Positions 15,334 through 24,159 of a DNA stretch of 64,000 bases are shown one piece after another (position 1 is the stretch's first letter; every line of letters starts with the position of its first letter). Made by a program: the position numbers and the translations under genes. The stretch covers positions 1,116,001 through 1,180,000 of the forward strand of contig NZ_CP042218.1 in the NCBI RefSeq assembly GCF_007795095.1, written 5' to 3'. This DNA is from Luteimonas granuli. Its GTDB lineage: Bacteria > Pseudomonadota > Gammaproteobacteria > Xanthomonadales > Xanthomonadaceae. The notes beneath the pieces are model-generated. The model searched no databases. It saw only the letters and a list, made by a program, of their open reading frames with translations, and was not told the origin of the DNA.

Positions 15334-16323
15334 TCAGGGCGCGGGCTGATGCTCGATCAACTGGTCGATGGCACCGAAGATGCTCGCGCCTCCGGCGTCG
15401 AACATCTCGATGCGCACGCGGTCGCCGAAGGCCAGGAAGGGCGTCTTCGGTGCGCCGTGCTCCAGCGCTTCGACGGTGCGCTTCTCTGCGAAGCAGGACG
15501 CGCCCAGCGAAGTGTCCTGGTTGGCGATCGTGCCCGATCCGACCAGGGTCCCGGCCGAGAGCGGTCGCGTCTTCGCCGCGTGCGCCACCAACTGTGCGAA
15601 GTCGAACTGCATGTCCACGCCCGCCTCCGGCGCGCCGAACCACTCCCCGTTGACGTGGGTGACCAGCGGCCGGTGCAGCTTGTTGCCGCGCCAGGCATCG
15701 CCGAGCTCGTCCGGGGTCACGAAGACTGGGCTCAGCGCCGAACGCGGCTTCGACTGCAGGAAGCCGAAGCCCTTGGCCAGCTCGCCGGGGATCAGGTTGC
15801 GCAGCGACACGTCGTTGACCAGGCCGATCAGCTGGATGTGGCCGGCGGCCTGCTCCGGCGTCACCGCCATCGGCACGTCGTCCGTGACGACCACGATCTC
15901 GGCCTCGAGATCGATGCCATAGTCCTCGCTCACCACGCGCACCGGATCGCGCGGGCCCAAAAAGCCGGCGCTCGTCGCCTGGTACATCAGCGGGTCGGTG
16001 TAGAAGGTCTCGGGCACTTCGGCGCCGCGCGCGCGTCGCACGCGCTCGACGTGCGGCAGGTAGGCGCTGCCGTCGACGAATTCGTAGGCGCGCGGCAGTG
16101 GCGCGGCCAGCTGTGCGGGCTCGAGGTCGAAGACGCCGTCGGCGCGGCCGGCGTCGAGCGCCTCGGACAGCGCGGCCAGGCGCGGGGCGATGTTCGACCA
16201 GTCCTCGAGCGCCTGCTGCAGCGTCGAAGCGATGCCGGTGGCACGCACCGCACGCGCCAGGTCGCGCGACACCACCACCAGCGTGCCGTCACGGCCGCCT
16301 TCCTTCAGGGAACCCAGCTTCAT
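15334..16323 (-). CDS. fahA: fumarylacetoacetate hydrolase
   Basis: 329-residue FAH-family enzyme, last step of tyrosine degradation giving fumarate and acetoacetate. The metal-binding pattern is visible: LEAEIVVVTDD (acidic ligand strand), then LIGLVNDVSLRNL, GFLQSKPRSALSPVFVTPDEL with the catalytic-region Lys/Ser, and GSGTIANQ near the end. The start at 16323 gives MKLGSLKEGGRDGTLVVVSRD, the usual N-terminus. It is followed by maiA on the same strand. The upstream intergenic stretch has no clear promoter. Confidence 0.92.
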   Translation of the reverse strand: MKLGSLKEGGRDGTLVVVSRDLARAVRATGIASTLQQALEDWSNIAPRLAALSEALDAGRADGVFDLEPAQLAAPLPRAYEFVDGSAYLPHVERVRRARGAEVPETFYTDPLMYQATSAGFLGPRDPVRVVSEDYGIDLEAEIVVVTDDVPMAVTPEQAAGHIQLIGLVNDVSLRNLIPGELAKGFGFLQSKPRSALSPVFVTPDELGDAWRGNKLHRPLVTHVNGEWFGAPEAGVDMQFDFAQLVAHAAKTRPLSAGTLVGSGTIANQDTSLGASCFAEKRTVEALEHGAPKTPFLAFGDRVRIEMFDAGGASIFGAIDQLIEHQPAP

Positions 16324-16421
16324 CGCCACTCCGTGGAACTTCGCAATGCCGGGATTGTAGCGGGACCGGGCCAAGTGCGCGGGACGCGCTTTGTGTCAGG
16401 GATCTGCGTGCGGCAAAGCTC

Positions 16422-17165
16422 TCAGTCCTCGCCCTGGAACGCCCCCGCGCGATACGTGAGCACGAGGGTGTCGCGGTGGCCACGGCCATCGGGCAGCAGC
16501 GGTTGGATCGGCGTGGATTCGTGGATCACCCGGGTGTCGTCCATCAGCAGCAGCGACCAGGGCTCCTCGAGGGTGAACCGGTGGCCGTCGGGGCCCGCGG
16601 CATCGAACACGCGCGTCTCCCCGCCCTTGATGCCCTCGCGGCCGACCACGAACACGGCGACGAAGTCGACGCCGTCGCGGTGCGCGCCCTCCGGCGTCGG
16701 GCGGCCGATGCCGCCGCTGGTATCGATGCGGAACTGGTGCGCCTCGACGTACCACGGCCCGGTGTGGCGCACTCCGCTGCACAGTCCGCCGAGCGCGGCG
16801 AGCAGCCGCGGCCAGGTGGGCCCGGCCACCAGCGCGTCGGACAGCGGCTGGTACATGCGCGCCATGCCGCCATGCAGGGCGTTGTAGTCGAGCGACTGCC
16901 AGTGCGCGCGATGCGGCGCCATGCGCACCGCTTCGCCTTCGACCACGAAGCAGGAGTGCCGGCGGTAGCGGTAGCGGCCGCCGTCGCGCAGGTACGCGTC
17001 GGGGGGAAGATCATCCCAGCCGACGGTCAGGCCGGCGAGCTCGTCCGGAGCCAGCCCGGTGACCCCCGCCACGGCGGCCGGCGACAGCAGGGCATAGCCT
17101 TCGTCGCGCAGGGCGTCGCGCTCGGCGCCTTCGGGCGTGTACGGCGGCGGAAAGGTGATGGCCAT
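16422..17165 (-). CDS. 2-oxoglutarate/Fe(II) dioxygenase family protein (BsmA-like)
   Basis: 247 residues. Fe-binding triad is visible as H-x-D in EGAHRDGVDF (about residues 161-167) and a distal His in DTRVIHESTP (about 210-219), with an Arg near the C-terminus (HRDTLVLTYR) for 2-oxoglutarate. Upstream PPDAYLRDGGRYRYRRHSCF is characteristic of the 2OG-Fe_Oxy_2 family, which includes BsmA and amino-acid hydroxylases such as isoleucine dioxygenase. Substrate unknown. The chosen ATG (17165) follows a Pro/Arg/Gly-rich, non-conserved leader. It lies downstream of the tRNA-Gln terminator on the same strand. Confidence 0.85.
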   Translation of the reverse strand: MAITFPPPYTPEGAERDALRDEGYALLSPAAVAGVTGLAPDELAGLTVGWDDLPPDAYLRDGGRYRYRRHSCFVVEGEAVRMAPHRAHWQSLDYNALHGGMARMYQPLSDALVAGPTWPRLLAALGGLCSGVRHTGPWYVEAHQFRIDTSGGIGRPTPEGAHRDGVDFVAVFVVGREGIKGGETRVFDAAGPDGHRFTLEEPWSLLLMDDTRVIHESTPIQPLLPDGRGHRDTLVLTYRAGAFQGED

Positions 17166-17237
17166 GGCGTTGCCCCGGGGCGGCCACGGCGGGCGCGGGC
17201 GTGGCGGCCGCCGCCTGGCGCCCGGCCCGGAAAGGAC

Positions 17238-17260
17238 GAAGCCCGCACTCGGCGGGCTTC
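17238..17260 (-). terminator. terminator after tRNA-Gln
   Basis: 9-bp perfect stem GAAGCCCGC/GCGGGCTTC (17238-17246, 17252-17260) with a 5-nt loop; on the minus strand it is followed by GTCCTTTCC, a short U-tract. It lies 17 bp past the tRNA 3' end. Confidence 0.6.
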
Positions 17261-17276
17261 GGACCTTGTTGCGATG

Positions 17277-17351
17277 TGGCAGCCCCGGATGGATTCGAAC
17301 CACCGAATGCCTGAGTCAGAGTCAGGTGCCTTACCGCTTGGCGACGGGGCT
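17277..17351 (-). tRNA. tRNA-Gln, anticodon CUG
   Basis: 75-nt tRNA including encoded CCA. Acceptor stem AGCCCCG/CGGGGCT pairs fully, followed by discriminator G. D arm GCC-AAGCGGTAA-GGC, anticodon arm CCTGA-CTCTGAC-TCAGG with CTG at positions 34-36, and T arm GGTGG-TTCGAAT-CCATC are intact. It lies 50 bp after rpsI on the same strand, so it may be read through from the rplM-rpsI promoter, and it has its own terminator. Confidence 0.97.
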
Positions 17352-17401
17352 ATGCAGCGATTGTAGCGCAGGATCGCGCGAAGCGACCCTGAATACCGCG
17401 G

Positions 17402-17794
17402 TCAGCGCTTCGAGAACTGGGTGGCGCGGCGTGCCTTGTGCAGGCCGACCTTCTTGCGCTCGACTTCGCGGGCGTCGCGGGTCATGAAGCCGGCCTTGCG
17501 CAGCTCGGACTTCAGGCCCTCGTCGTACTCGACCAGCGCGCGGGCAATGCCCAGGCGGATGGCGCCGGCCTGGCCGGTGGTGCCGCCGCCGGAGGTCGTG
17601 ACCTTGATGTCGAAGCTCTCGGTGTTCTTCGTCAGCTCGAGCGGCTGGCGCACGATCATGCGCGCGGTCTCGCGGCCGAAGAACTCGTCGAGCGGACGGT
17701 CGTTGACGGTGATGTTGCCCGTGCCGCGGCGCAGGAACACGCGGGCGGTGGAGGACTTGCGACGGCCGGTGCCGTAATTCTGGGTGATTGCCAT
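17402..17794 (-). CDS. rpsI: 30S ribosomal protein S9
   Basis: 130 residues, full length. It begins [24 protein letters not shown], has [23 protein letters not shown], and ends with the Lys/Arg tail [17 protein letters not shown] that reaches the ribosomal P site. It is 3 bp downstream of rplM, the universal bacterial pair. Confidence 0.98.
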   Translation of the reverse strand: MAITQNYGTGRRKSSTARVFLRRGTGNITVNDRPLDEFFGRETARMIVRQPLELTKNTESFDIKVTTSGGGTTGQAGAIRLGIARALVEYDEGLKSELRKAGFMTRDAREVERKKVGLHKARRATQFSKR

Positions 17795-17797
17795 GAC

Positions 17798-18226
17798 TTA
17801 GATATCCAGGACTTGCGGCTGCTGGGCGGCGTGCGGGTGCTCGGAACCCTTGTACACCTTGAGCTTGCGGTACATCGCACGGCCCAGGGTGTTCTTCGGG
17901 AGCATGCCCTTGACCGAGTGCTCGATGACGCGCTCGGGGTGGCGCTCCAGCGCCTGCCCCAGGGTCTCGGACTTCAGGTTGCCGATGTACCCGGTGAACC
18001 GGTAGTACATCTTGTCGGCGAGCTTGTTGCCGGTGACGTGGATCTTCTCGGCGTTGATCACGATGATGTAATCGCCGGTGTCGACGTGCGGGGTGTAGAC
18101 GGGCTTGTGCTTGCCACGGAGGCGACGCGCGATCTCGGTGCTCAGGCGGCCGAGGGTCTTGCCGGTGGCGTCGACCACGAACCAGTCGCGCTGGACGGTC
18201 TCGTTCTTGGCGGTAAAGGTCTTCAT
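17798..18226 (-). CDS. rplM: 50S ribosomal protein L13
   Basis: 142 residues, family length, starting [20 protein letters not shown], with [36 protein letters not shown] and the C-terminal [16 protein letters not shown]. First gene of rplM-rpsI. In other bacteria L13 binds its own mRNA leader to control the operon; the 18.23-18.33 kb leader is present but I cannot identify the fold. The reading frame is also open far upstream of this ATG because of GC-rich antisense codons, with no L13-like sequence there. Confidence 0.98.
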   Translation of the reverse strand: MKTFTAKNETVQRDWFVVDATGKTLGRLSTEIARRLRGKHKPVYTPHVDTGDYIIVINAEKIHVTGNKLADKMYYRFTGYIGNLKSETLGQALERHPERVIEHSVKGMLPKNTLGRAMYRKLKVYKGSEHPHAAQQPQVLDI

Positions 18227-18386
18227 CGAGTAACTCTCAGGGGTGACTGGTCGGGCTGGTTGCGCGGGCCATCGCCCTGCGGAACTTCGCCTCGCGTTTT
18301 CACGTTCGGGGAACGCAAGAGGCGGAATTGTACCGGGCTCCCCCGGAGACCGCAACTCGCTGGTGGGGCGGGACTGGTTGGCGGCG

Positions 18387-18463
18387 GCAGGGTGCCATCG
18401 GGCCCTCCGCCGGCTGACCACGTGGTGGTCTTTATGCCGGCTGCGGACCCGATGGCACCCTGC
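18387..18463. repeat. 77-bp palindromic element between rplM and coq7
   Basis: The arms GCAGGGTGCCATCGGG (18387-18402) and CCCGATGGCACCCTGC (18448-18463) are a perfect 16-bp inverted repeat. Inside the 45-bp centre are GCCGGC repeats flanking a smaller hairpin GACCAC-GTG-GTGGTC. There is no U-tract on either side, so it is not a simple terminator. It looks like a REP/BIME-type or small non-autonomous repeat. It is the main content of the 309-bp interval between the divergent rplM and coq7 genes, upstream of both. Confidence 0.7.
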
Positions 18464-18535
18464 CCCGAGCGCTGTCGCGAGATCGGACACCGACGGCCGG
18501 ATGACCTCCCCCCCGTCAGGGCGCACAATCCACGC

Positions 18536-19177
18536 ATGACCACGCGAAGCCTCTCCCCCCTCGACCGCCTGCTGGCGGATGCCCAGAACGCCCTCGAGAC
18601 CGTGGCCGGCCGGCCGCGCGCCGAACGGCCGAATCCCGGCGCCGGCGAGCCGGAGGTGGAGCTGGACGACGCCGAACGCCGCCACGCGGCGGGGCTCATG
18701 CGCGTCAACCACGTCGGCGAGGTCTGCGCGCAGGCGCTGTACGTCGGCCAGGCCACGGTGGCCCGCGACCCGGCGACCCGCGCGCACCTGCTGGCGGCGG
18801 CGCAGGAGGAAACCGACCACCTGGCGTGGTGCGACGACCGCCTGCGCGAGCTCGACAGCAGGCCGAGCATCTTCAACCCGCTGTGGTACGGGGGTGCCTA
18901 CGCCATCGGCGTGCTGGCGGGGCTGCGCGGCGACGGCTGGAACCTGGGCTTCGTCGTCGAGACCGAGCGCCAGGTCGAGGCCCACCTCGAGGAACACCTG
19001 CAGACCCTGCCGGGGGCCGACCTGCGCAGCCGCGCCATCCTCGAGACCATGAAGGTGGACGAGGCCCGCCATGCCGACAACGCCGAGGCGGCGGGCGCCC
19101 GCGTGCTGCCGCAGCCGATCCCGGCGCTGATGGCGATGGCCTCCAAGGTGATGAAGACCGTCGCCTACCGGATCTGA
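18536..19177 (+). CDS. coq7: 2-polyprenyl-3-methyl-6-methoxybenzoquinone hydroxylase (DMQ monooxygenase)
   Basis: 213-residue di-iron carboxylate enzyme that makes the last hydroxylation of ubiquinone synthesis under aerobic conditions. The duplicated EXXH-type ligand helices are visible: [27 protein letters not shown], then [14 protein letters not shown] and [29 protein letters not shown] is the conserved central segment. ATG at 18536 matches the usual start. It ends 5 bp before the convergent sugE stop. Confidence 0.95.
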   Translation: MTTRSLSPLDRLLADAQNALETVAGRPRAERPNPGAGEPEVELDDAERRHAAGLMRVNHVGEVCAQALYVGQATVARDPATRAHLLAAAQEETDHLAWCDDRLRELDSRPSIFNPLWYGGAYAIGVLAGLRGDGWNLGFVVETERQVEAHLEEHLQTLPGADLRSRAILETMKVDEARHADNAEAAGARVLPQPIPALMAMASKVMKTVAYRI

Positions 19178-19182
19178 GCCGC

Positions 19183-19501
19183 TCAGCCCGAGACCAGCTT
19201 CCAGGCCGACCACGCCGCCCACGATCATCGCGATGCAGGCCAGCCGCGCGGGCGAGGCGCTCTCGCCGAACACCAGGATGCCGAAGGCGGCCACGCCCAC
19301 GGCGCCGATTCCGGTCCAGATCGCATAGCCGGTGCCGATCGGGATCGACCGCAGCGCCTGCGACAGGCACCAGAAACTGACCACCATGGCGGCCAGCGTG
19401 CCCAGGCTGGGCCAGAGCCGGGTCCACCCTTCGGTGTACTTCAGGCCCAGCGCCCAGACCACCTCGAACAGTCCGGCCACCACCAGATAGATCCATGCCA
19501 T
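19183..19501 (-). pseudogene. sugE: SugE/Gdx small multidrug-resistance guanidinium exporter, frameshifted at the 3' end
   Basis: SMR transporter with the four expected helices: [22 protein letters not shown] (with the essential Glu of helix 1), [30 protein letters not shown], and [31 protein letters not shown]. The final residues of this family read G-L-K-L-x-S-G-stop. Here one extra base at about 19201-19202 turns that into E-A-G-L-G-L-S-G and opens the frame far into neighbouring genes. Removing it gives 105 residues, exactly the family length, with stop at 19183-19185. Either a sequence error or a mutation touching only the last 5-6 residues. Gdx proteins export guanidinium; no guanidine riboswitch is seen upstream. 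Confidence 0.85.
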
Positions 19502-19550
19502 CCGCTCGTCCTCCGCGTCGGCCGGAAACCATCGCCGGCGGCGCCGTAAA

Positions 19551-19585
19551 AGAAAAAGCGGCCCGGAGCCTTCGCTCCGGACCGC
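19551..19585 (-). terminator. intrinsic terminator of speD
   Basis: 12-bp stem with one mismatch (19558-19569 with 19574-19585, loop CTTC) followed on the minus strand by TTTTTCTTTTAC. It separates speD from sugE. Confidence 0.88.
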
Positions 19586-19641
19586 CGTCGGTCTTCGTCC
19601 GCGGGAAGCTTCCCGCGCGCGGGCCGTCCCGCGATCGGTGG

Positions 19642-20433
19642 TCACTCCACCAGGTTGCGCCCGTGGAACAGTTCCTCGATCTCGCGCTTGAGCAGCGCTT
19701 CGATCTTCATGCGCTCCTTGAACGACAGGTTGCGCGCCTTTTCCTCGAACAGGTACTGGTCCAGGTCGAAGTCCTTCAGGTGCATCTTCGTGTGGAAGAT
19801 GTTCTCCTGGTAGACGTTGACGTCGAACATCTCGTAGCGCGCCTTGATGTTCTTGGCCAGGAAGTCCTGGATCGAATTGATCTTGTGGTCGATGTAGTGC
19901 TTCTTGCCCTTGATGTCGCGGGTGAAGCCGCGCACGCGGTAGTCGGCGATGACGATGTCCGACTCGAAGCTCTCGATCAGGTAGTTCAGCGCCTTCAGCG
20001 GCGAGATCACGCCGCAGGTGGCGACGTCGATGTCGGCGCGGAAGGTCGCGATGCCCGCCTGCGGATGGGTCTCGGGATAGGTGTGGACGGTGATGTGGCT
20101 CTTGTCCAGGTGCGCGACCACCGCGTCGGAGATCACGCCCTTGGCGTCGGCCTTGTCGATCACCGGCTGTTCGGAGATCAGGATCGTCACCGACGCGCCC
20201 TGGGGATCGTAATCCTGGCGGGCGATGTTGAGGATGTTGGCACCGATGATCTCGGCGACGTCGGTCAGGATCTGCGTCAGCCGGTCGGCGTTGTACTCTT
20301 CGTCGATGTATTCGATGTAGCGCTGGCGTTCGTCCTTGGAGACGGCGTAGCACACGTCGTAGATGTTGAAGCTCAGCGCCTTGGTGAGATTGTTGAATCC
20401 CTGCAGCTTCAGGCGGGGCAGCGGTTTGACCAC
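19642..20433 (-). CDS. speD: S-adenosylmethionine decarboxylase proenzyme
   Basis: 263 residues, the length of the class 1A (E. coli-type) enzyme, which supplies decarboxylated SAM for spermidine synthesis. The self-cleavage and pyruvoyl serine lies in [16 protein letters not shown] (Ser about 111-112), followed by [32 protein letters not shown]. The N-terminal [17 protein letters not shown] and C-terminal [19 protein letters not shown] are also family segments. Divergent from clp with 160 bp between them. Confidence 0.97.
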   Translation of the reverse strand: MVKPLPRLKLQGFNNLTKALSFNIYDVCYAVSKDERQRYIEYIDEEYNADRLTQILTDVAEIIGANILNIARQDYDPQGASVTILISEQPVIDKADAKGVISDAVVAHLDKSHITVHTYPETHPQAGIATFRADIDVATCGVISPLKALNYLIESFESDIVIADYRVRGFTRDIKGKKHYIDHKINSIQDFLAKNIKARYEMFDVNVYQENIFHTKMHLKDFDLDQYLFEEKARNLSFKERMKIEALLKREIEELFHGRNLVE

Positions 20434-20593
20434 GTCATACGATCCCGGTTCGGGCGGAAAGTGCGCGATTATGGAGCAAAGGACCGGTCGCGGCGAGCAA
20501 CAGCAAGCTTGAGGCCCCCAGGACGCACTCGAGGCGGTTTGCCCGGCGGCGGCCGACGGCCTACCCTAGGTCGATTCCCCGTTCAACCAGTCC

Positions 20594-21283
20594 ATGACCA
20601 ACAACCCCGTGGCCATCCTCAGTACCTTCCGGCGTCCCCCGCATCCCCTCATGCCGTCGCCGGCGGCGATCGAGCGCTTCCTGGCCCACTGCCACCGGCG
20701 ACGCTATCCCGCGCGCACCGAGGTCTTCCGCCCCGGCGACCAGGCGGGAACCATGTATTACGTCGTCAGCGGCTCGGTCAGCATCATCACCGAGGAGGAC
20801 GACGGCCGGGAGCTGATCCTGGGCTACTTCGGTCCGGGCGAGTTCGTGGGCGAGATGGGCCTGTTCATCGAGTCCGACGTGCGCGAGGTGGTCCTGCGCA
20901 CGCGCGTGCAGACCGAACTGGCCGAGATCAGTTACGAACGCCTGTACCAGCTGTTCGACGGCTCGCTGTCCGGAGATGCCACCCAGATCATGTACGCGAT
21001 CGGGGCCCAGCTCTCGCGGCGCCTGCTCGACACCAGCCGCAAGGCCGGGCGCCTGGCCTTCCTGGACGTCACCGACCGCATCACCCGCACCCTGCACGAC
21101 CTGACGAAGGAGCCGGAGGCCATGAGCCACCCGGACAGCACCCAGCTGCGGGTGTCGCGCCAGGAGCTGGCGCGGCTGGTGGGCTGCTCGCGCGAGATGG
21201 CCGGGCGCGTGCTCAAGAAGCTGCAGGCCGACGGCAAGCTGCACGCCCGCGGCAAGACCATCGTCCTCTACGGCACCCGCTGA
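20594..21283 (+). CDS. clp: CRP-like global regulator Clp
   Basis: 229-residue CRP/FNR-type transcription factor matching Xanthomonadaceae Clp in length and N-terminus. The cyclic-nucleotide-type beta roll spans about residues 40-130 (VFRPGDQAGTMYYVVSGSVSIITEEDDG, LGYFGPGEFVGEMGLF), then a dimerisation helix (QIMYAIGAQLSRRLLDTSRKAGRLAF) and a C-terminal winged HTH (VSRQELARLVGCSREMAGRVLKKLQADG). Clp binds DNA without ligand and is inhibited by cyclic di-GMP in Xanthomonas; it controls extracellular enzymes, including type II substrates, and pili, both relevant to genes in this window. Confidence 0.95.
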   Translation: MTNNPVAILSTFRRPPHPLMPSPAAIERFLAHCHRRRYPARTEVFRPGDQAGTMYYVVSGSVSIITEEDDGRELILGYFGPGEFVGEMGLFIESDVREVVLRTRVQTELAEISYERLYQLFDGSLSGDATQIMYAIGAQLSRRLLDTSRKAGRLAFLDVTDRITRTLHDLTKEPEAMSHPDSTQLRVSRQELARLVGCSREMAGRVLKKLQADGKLHARGKTIVLYGTR

Positions 21284-21287
21284 GCCG

Positions 21288-21755
21288 ATGCCGGCGTTCG
21301 AGCACGCGGGAACGCTGCCGGACGCCGACCTGCGCAGCGCGTCGGCGATCGATGCCGACGATGTCGCCGCCCTGCTCAGCGCGCTCGGCTATCCCTGCGA
21401 GACCGCGGACGCCGCGCGCCGCATCGCCACCATCACCGCCAACGACCGCCAGGCCCTGGTGGTCGCCCGCTGCGGCGGGCTGGTGACCGGCCTGGTCGCG
21501 CTGGACTTCATGTATTACCTGCCGCTGGACACCACCACCTGCCGGATCACGGCCCTCGTGGTGGCTCCCGGCGCGCAGGGCCGGGGACTCGGCCGGCAGC
21601 TGCTGCGCGAGGCCGAGCGCCGGGCGCGCGCCGCGGGGGCCGCCCGGATCGAGCTGACCAGCGGCTCGCAGCGCACCGAGGCCCACGCCTTCTACCGGGC
21701 CTGCGGCTTCGGCGACGGCACCCTGCGCTTCATCAAGCGTCTCGGCGACGCCTGA
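21288..21755 (+). CDS. GNAT-family N-acetyltransferase
   Basis: 155 residues. The acetyl-CoA pyrophosphate loop is VVAPGAQGRGLGRQLLREAER (Q/RxxGxG/A motif, about residues 93-113), with ITALVV before it and the C-terminal GSQRTEAHAFYRACGF typical of GNATs. Substrate unknown. It begins 4 bp after the clp stop, so it is probably cotranscribed with clp, and ends 16 bp before the transporter gene. Confidence 0.9.
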   Translation: MPAFEHAGTLPDADLRSASAIDADDVAALLSALGYPCETADAARRIATITANDRQALVVARCGGLVTGLVALDFMYYLPLDTTTCRITALVVAPGAQGRGLGRQLLREAERRARAAGAARIELTSGSQRTEAHAFYRACGFGDGTLRFIKRLGDA

Positions 21756-21771
21756 ATCCGGACCACGTCGC

Positions 21772-22527
21772 ATGGCGGACCTGCTCGGCAGCCATTTCCT
21801 GGTGTTCGTGGCCATCGGCCTGTGCGCGCAGCTGGTCGATGGCGCGCTGGGCATGGCCTATGGCCTGGTGTCGTCCTCGATCCTGCTGGCCATGGGCATG
21901 CCACCGGCCGCGGTCAGCGCCAGCGTGCACACCGCGGAAGTGTTCACCACCGGCGTGTCCGGCGCCGCCCACGGCATGCTCGGCAACGTCGACCGCAGGC
22001 TGATGCTGCGGCTGGCGGTGCCGGGCGTGATCGGCGGCGTGATCGGCGCCACCCTGCTCAGCCGCATCGACGGCGACACCATCAAGCCCTGGATCTACGG
22101 CTATCTGTTCGTGCTCGCGCTGCTGATCCTGCTGCGCGCGTTCGGGCGCCGGCTACCGCGCGGCGAAGTGAAGCGGGTGGGCCTGCTCGGCTTCGTCTCC
22201 GGCCTGCTGGACGCCATCGGTGGCGGCGGCTGGGGGTCGATGGCCACGTCCACCCTGCTCGCCCATGGCGGCGAGGCGCGGACCAGCATCGGCAGCGTCA
22301 GCGCCGCGGAGTTCGTGGTCACGCTGGCGATCTCGATCACCTTCCTGCTCTCGATCGGGCTCGAGCACTGGCAGGTGATCCTGGGCCTGCTGGTCGGCGG
22401 AGCGATCGCGGCGCCCCTGGCGGCGCTGCTGGTGCGCCATGTGCGCGAGCGCGCGGTGCTGTTCGCGGTCGGCGGCCTGGTGCTGGCGATCGCGGGCTTC
22501 CAGATCTGGCGGGCGCTGGCCGGCTGA
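21772..22527 (+). CDS. TauE/SafE-family membrane transporter (sulfite exporter-like)
   Basis: 251-residue inner-membrane protein with about eight hydrophobic helices in two repeats. Family segments are the first-repeat LVDGALGMAYGLVSSSILLAMGMPPAAVSASVHTAEVFTTG and second-repeat GLLDAIGGGGWGSMATSTLLAHGGEARTSIGSVSAAEFVV, both carrying the conserved Gly-rich turn. TauE/SafE proteins move sulfur-containing anions such as sulfite or sulfoacetate; the substrate here is not evident. Third gene of the clp run. A perfect 8-bp hairpin without U-tract follows at 22535-22554. Confidence 0.9.
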   Translation: MADLLGSHFLVFVAIGLCAQLVDGALGMAYGLVSSSILLAMGMPPAAVSASVHTAEVFTTGVSGAAHGMLGNVDRRLMLRLAVPGVIGGVIGATLLSRIDGDTIKPWIYGYLFVLALLILLRAFGRRLPRGEVKRVGLLGFVSGLLDAIGGGGWGSMATSTLLAHGGEARTSIGSVSAAEFVVTLAISITFLLSIGLEHWQVILGLLVGGAIAAPLAALLVRHVRERAVLFAVGGLVLAIAGFQIWRALAG

Positions 22528-22534
22528 GGGCGCA

Positions 22535-22554
22535 GCGGCAGGGCGGCCTGCCGC
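22535..22554. terminator. hairpin between convergent genes
   Basis: GCGGCAGG-GCGG-CCTGCCGC, 8 bp perfect stem with a 4-nt loop, between the convergent TauE/SafE and HAD genes. No T-run on either side, so intrinsic termination is uncertain. Confidence 0.35.
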
Positions 22555-22585
22555 GAATCCGGTATCCGGGCCGTCGGCGGGCGCC

Positions 22586-23341
22586 TCAGCCGCGGTCCGA
22601 GGGCAGCATGCCGTCCGGCCCCACGCCGACCGCGACCGGCTCGCCGCCGCGACCCGGGCAGCCCCAGTTGAGGACCGGCGTGCCCGGCGGCAGTGCCTCA
22701 CGGAAGCGTCCGATCGCGGCCTGCTTCGGATTCACCACCACCGGCCGGCGCGCGGCCCGCAGCAGCGGCAGATCCGCCCAGGAGTCGGAATAGGCGGCGT
22801 CGACGTCGCCCCAGCCGCGCTCGCGCAGCATGCGCATCTTCTCCTCGTTGTGGCAGTGGCGCGCGGCGACCACGGCGCCGAAGCGCGGGCCGATCAGCGT
22901 GCCGACCACCGGCACATCCTCGTGGGCGACGAAGGCGAGGATCGCGCGCGCCAGCTCGGGTGGCGCGCCGGTGGCGACCACCACGCGGTCGCCGCGTTCG
23001 CGGTGGGCGTGGAAGACCTCCAGGGCCACCGGCAGCAGCCGGGCCCGGATCTCGTCGACGTGGCCGGCGACGTAGGCGTCGGTGAGCGCGTCGAGGTCGC
23101 GCACGCGCCGGAAGCCCACGGTTCCGGCCCAGACGAAGCCGGAAATGCCCGCGCGCCGCGTCGGCAGGAACGCGACCATCGGCCCGAACACCGGCGCCAG
23201 CAGCAGCGCCAGCGCGGTGCGCCACCAGCTGCGCCTGATCAGCCAGGCGAAGAGGTGGCTGCCGGAGTCGCCGTCGTAGAGGGTGTGGTCGAAATCGAAG
23301 ACGACCAGCGGCGCGCCGTCTCGCGGCGGCGCGCCGCTCAT
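22586..23341 (-). CDS. HAD-IB family phosphatase (SerB-like)
   Basis: 251 residues. HAD motif I is [14 protein letters not shown] (residues 14-27), motif II is in [10 protein letters not shown], the Lys of motif III is in [11 protein letters not shown], and motif IV is [13 protein letters not shown] hydrophobic stretch [18 protein letters not shown] in the cap suggests membrane association, as in related CDP-diacylglycerol-linked or phosphoserine phosphatase-like HAD-IB enzymes. Substrate not determined. It overlaps the trpC stop by 4 nt (ATGA) and so is the last gene of the trp group. Confidence 0.85.
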   Translation of the reverse strand: MSGAPPRDGAPLVVFDFDHTLYDGDSGSHLFAWLIRRSWWRTALALLLAPVFGPMVAFLPTRRAGISGFVWAGTVGFRRVRDLDALTDAYVAGHVDEIRARLLPVALEVFHAHRERGDRVVVATGAPPELARAILAFVAHEDVPVVGTLIGPRFGAVVAARHCHNEEKMRMLRERGWGDVDAAYSDSWADLPLLRAARRPVVVNPKQAAIGRFREALPPGTPVLNWGCPGRGGEPVAVGVGPDGMLPSDRG

Positions 23342-24159
23342 GTGCCGAACATCCCGCGCAGCGCGGCGCCCGGGTCGTCGGCGCGCATGAAGGCTTCGCC
23401 GACCAGGAACGCATCCACGCCCGCGCCGCGCAGCAGCGCGACGTCGTCCGCCGTCATGACGCCGCTCTCGGTCACCAGGCGGCGGCCTTCGGGCGCGAGC
23501 GTCTTCAGCGCCAGCGTCGTGTCCAGCGACACCTCGAACGATCGCAGGTCGCGGTTGTTCACGCCCAGCAGCGGCGCGCGGCCGTCGACCGGCGGCAGGC
23601 GCAGCGCGCGCTCGAACTCGCGGGCGTCGTGCACTTCGGCCAGCACGTCCATGCCCAGCTCCAGCGCCTGCGCGCAGAGGTCGTGCAGACGCGCATCGTC
23701 CAGGCCGGCCAGGATCAGCAGCACGCAGTCCGCGCCGAGCATGCGCGCCTCGTCGATCTGGTAGCCGTCGACGACGAAGTCCTTGCGCAGCACCGGCAGC
23801 GGGCAGGCGGCGCGCGCCTGCCGCAGGTAGTCGTCGGCGCCCTGGAAGAAGTCGACGTCGGTGAGCACCGAAAGGCATGCGGCGCCGCCGGCCTCGTAGC
23901 TGCGCGCAATGGCCGCGGGATCGAAATCCTCCCGGATCACGCCCTTCGACGGGCTGGCCTTCTTGACCTCGGCGATCACCGCGGCGTGGCCGGCGGCGAT
24001 CTTCGCTTCGAGCGCGGCGGCGAAGCCGCGCGGTGCCGGCGCATCGGCCAGCCGGGCCCGCAATGCCGCGCGCGGCGTGCGCGCGCTCCGCTCGGCGACC
24101 TCCTCCAGCTTGCGCGCGAGGATGCGCGCCAGCACGTCGGGTGCCCCGGTCGCGCTCAT
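23338..24159 (-). CDS. trpC: indole-3-glycerol phosphate synthase
   Basis: 273-residue TIM-barrel enzyme of tryptophan synthesis, single-function (no fused TrpF). Signature [28 protein letters not shown], then [48 protein letters not shown], and [30 protein letters not shown] cover the catalytic Lys/Glu and phosphate-binding loops. The start overlaps the trpD stop by 4 nt. Confidence 0.97.
   Translation of the reverse strand: MSATGAPDVLARILARKLEEVAERSARTPRAALRARLADAPAPRGFAAALEAKIAAGHAAVIAEVKKASPSKGVIREDFDPAAIARSYEAGGAACLSVLTDVDFFQGADDYLRQARAACPLPVLRKDFVVDGYQIDEARMLGADCVLLILAGLDDARLHDLCAQALELGMDVLAEVHDAREFERALRLPPVDGRAPLLGVNNRDLRSFEVSLDTTLALKTLAPEGRRLVTESGVMTADDVALLRGAGVDAFLVGEAFMRADDPGAALRGMFGT

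Noticed and set aside
17798..20353. A single minus-strand frame joining L13, a coq7 antisense stretch, SugE and a speD shadow
   Set aside because: It arises because the sugE frame error removes a stop; only the L13 and SugE parts have family sequence.
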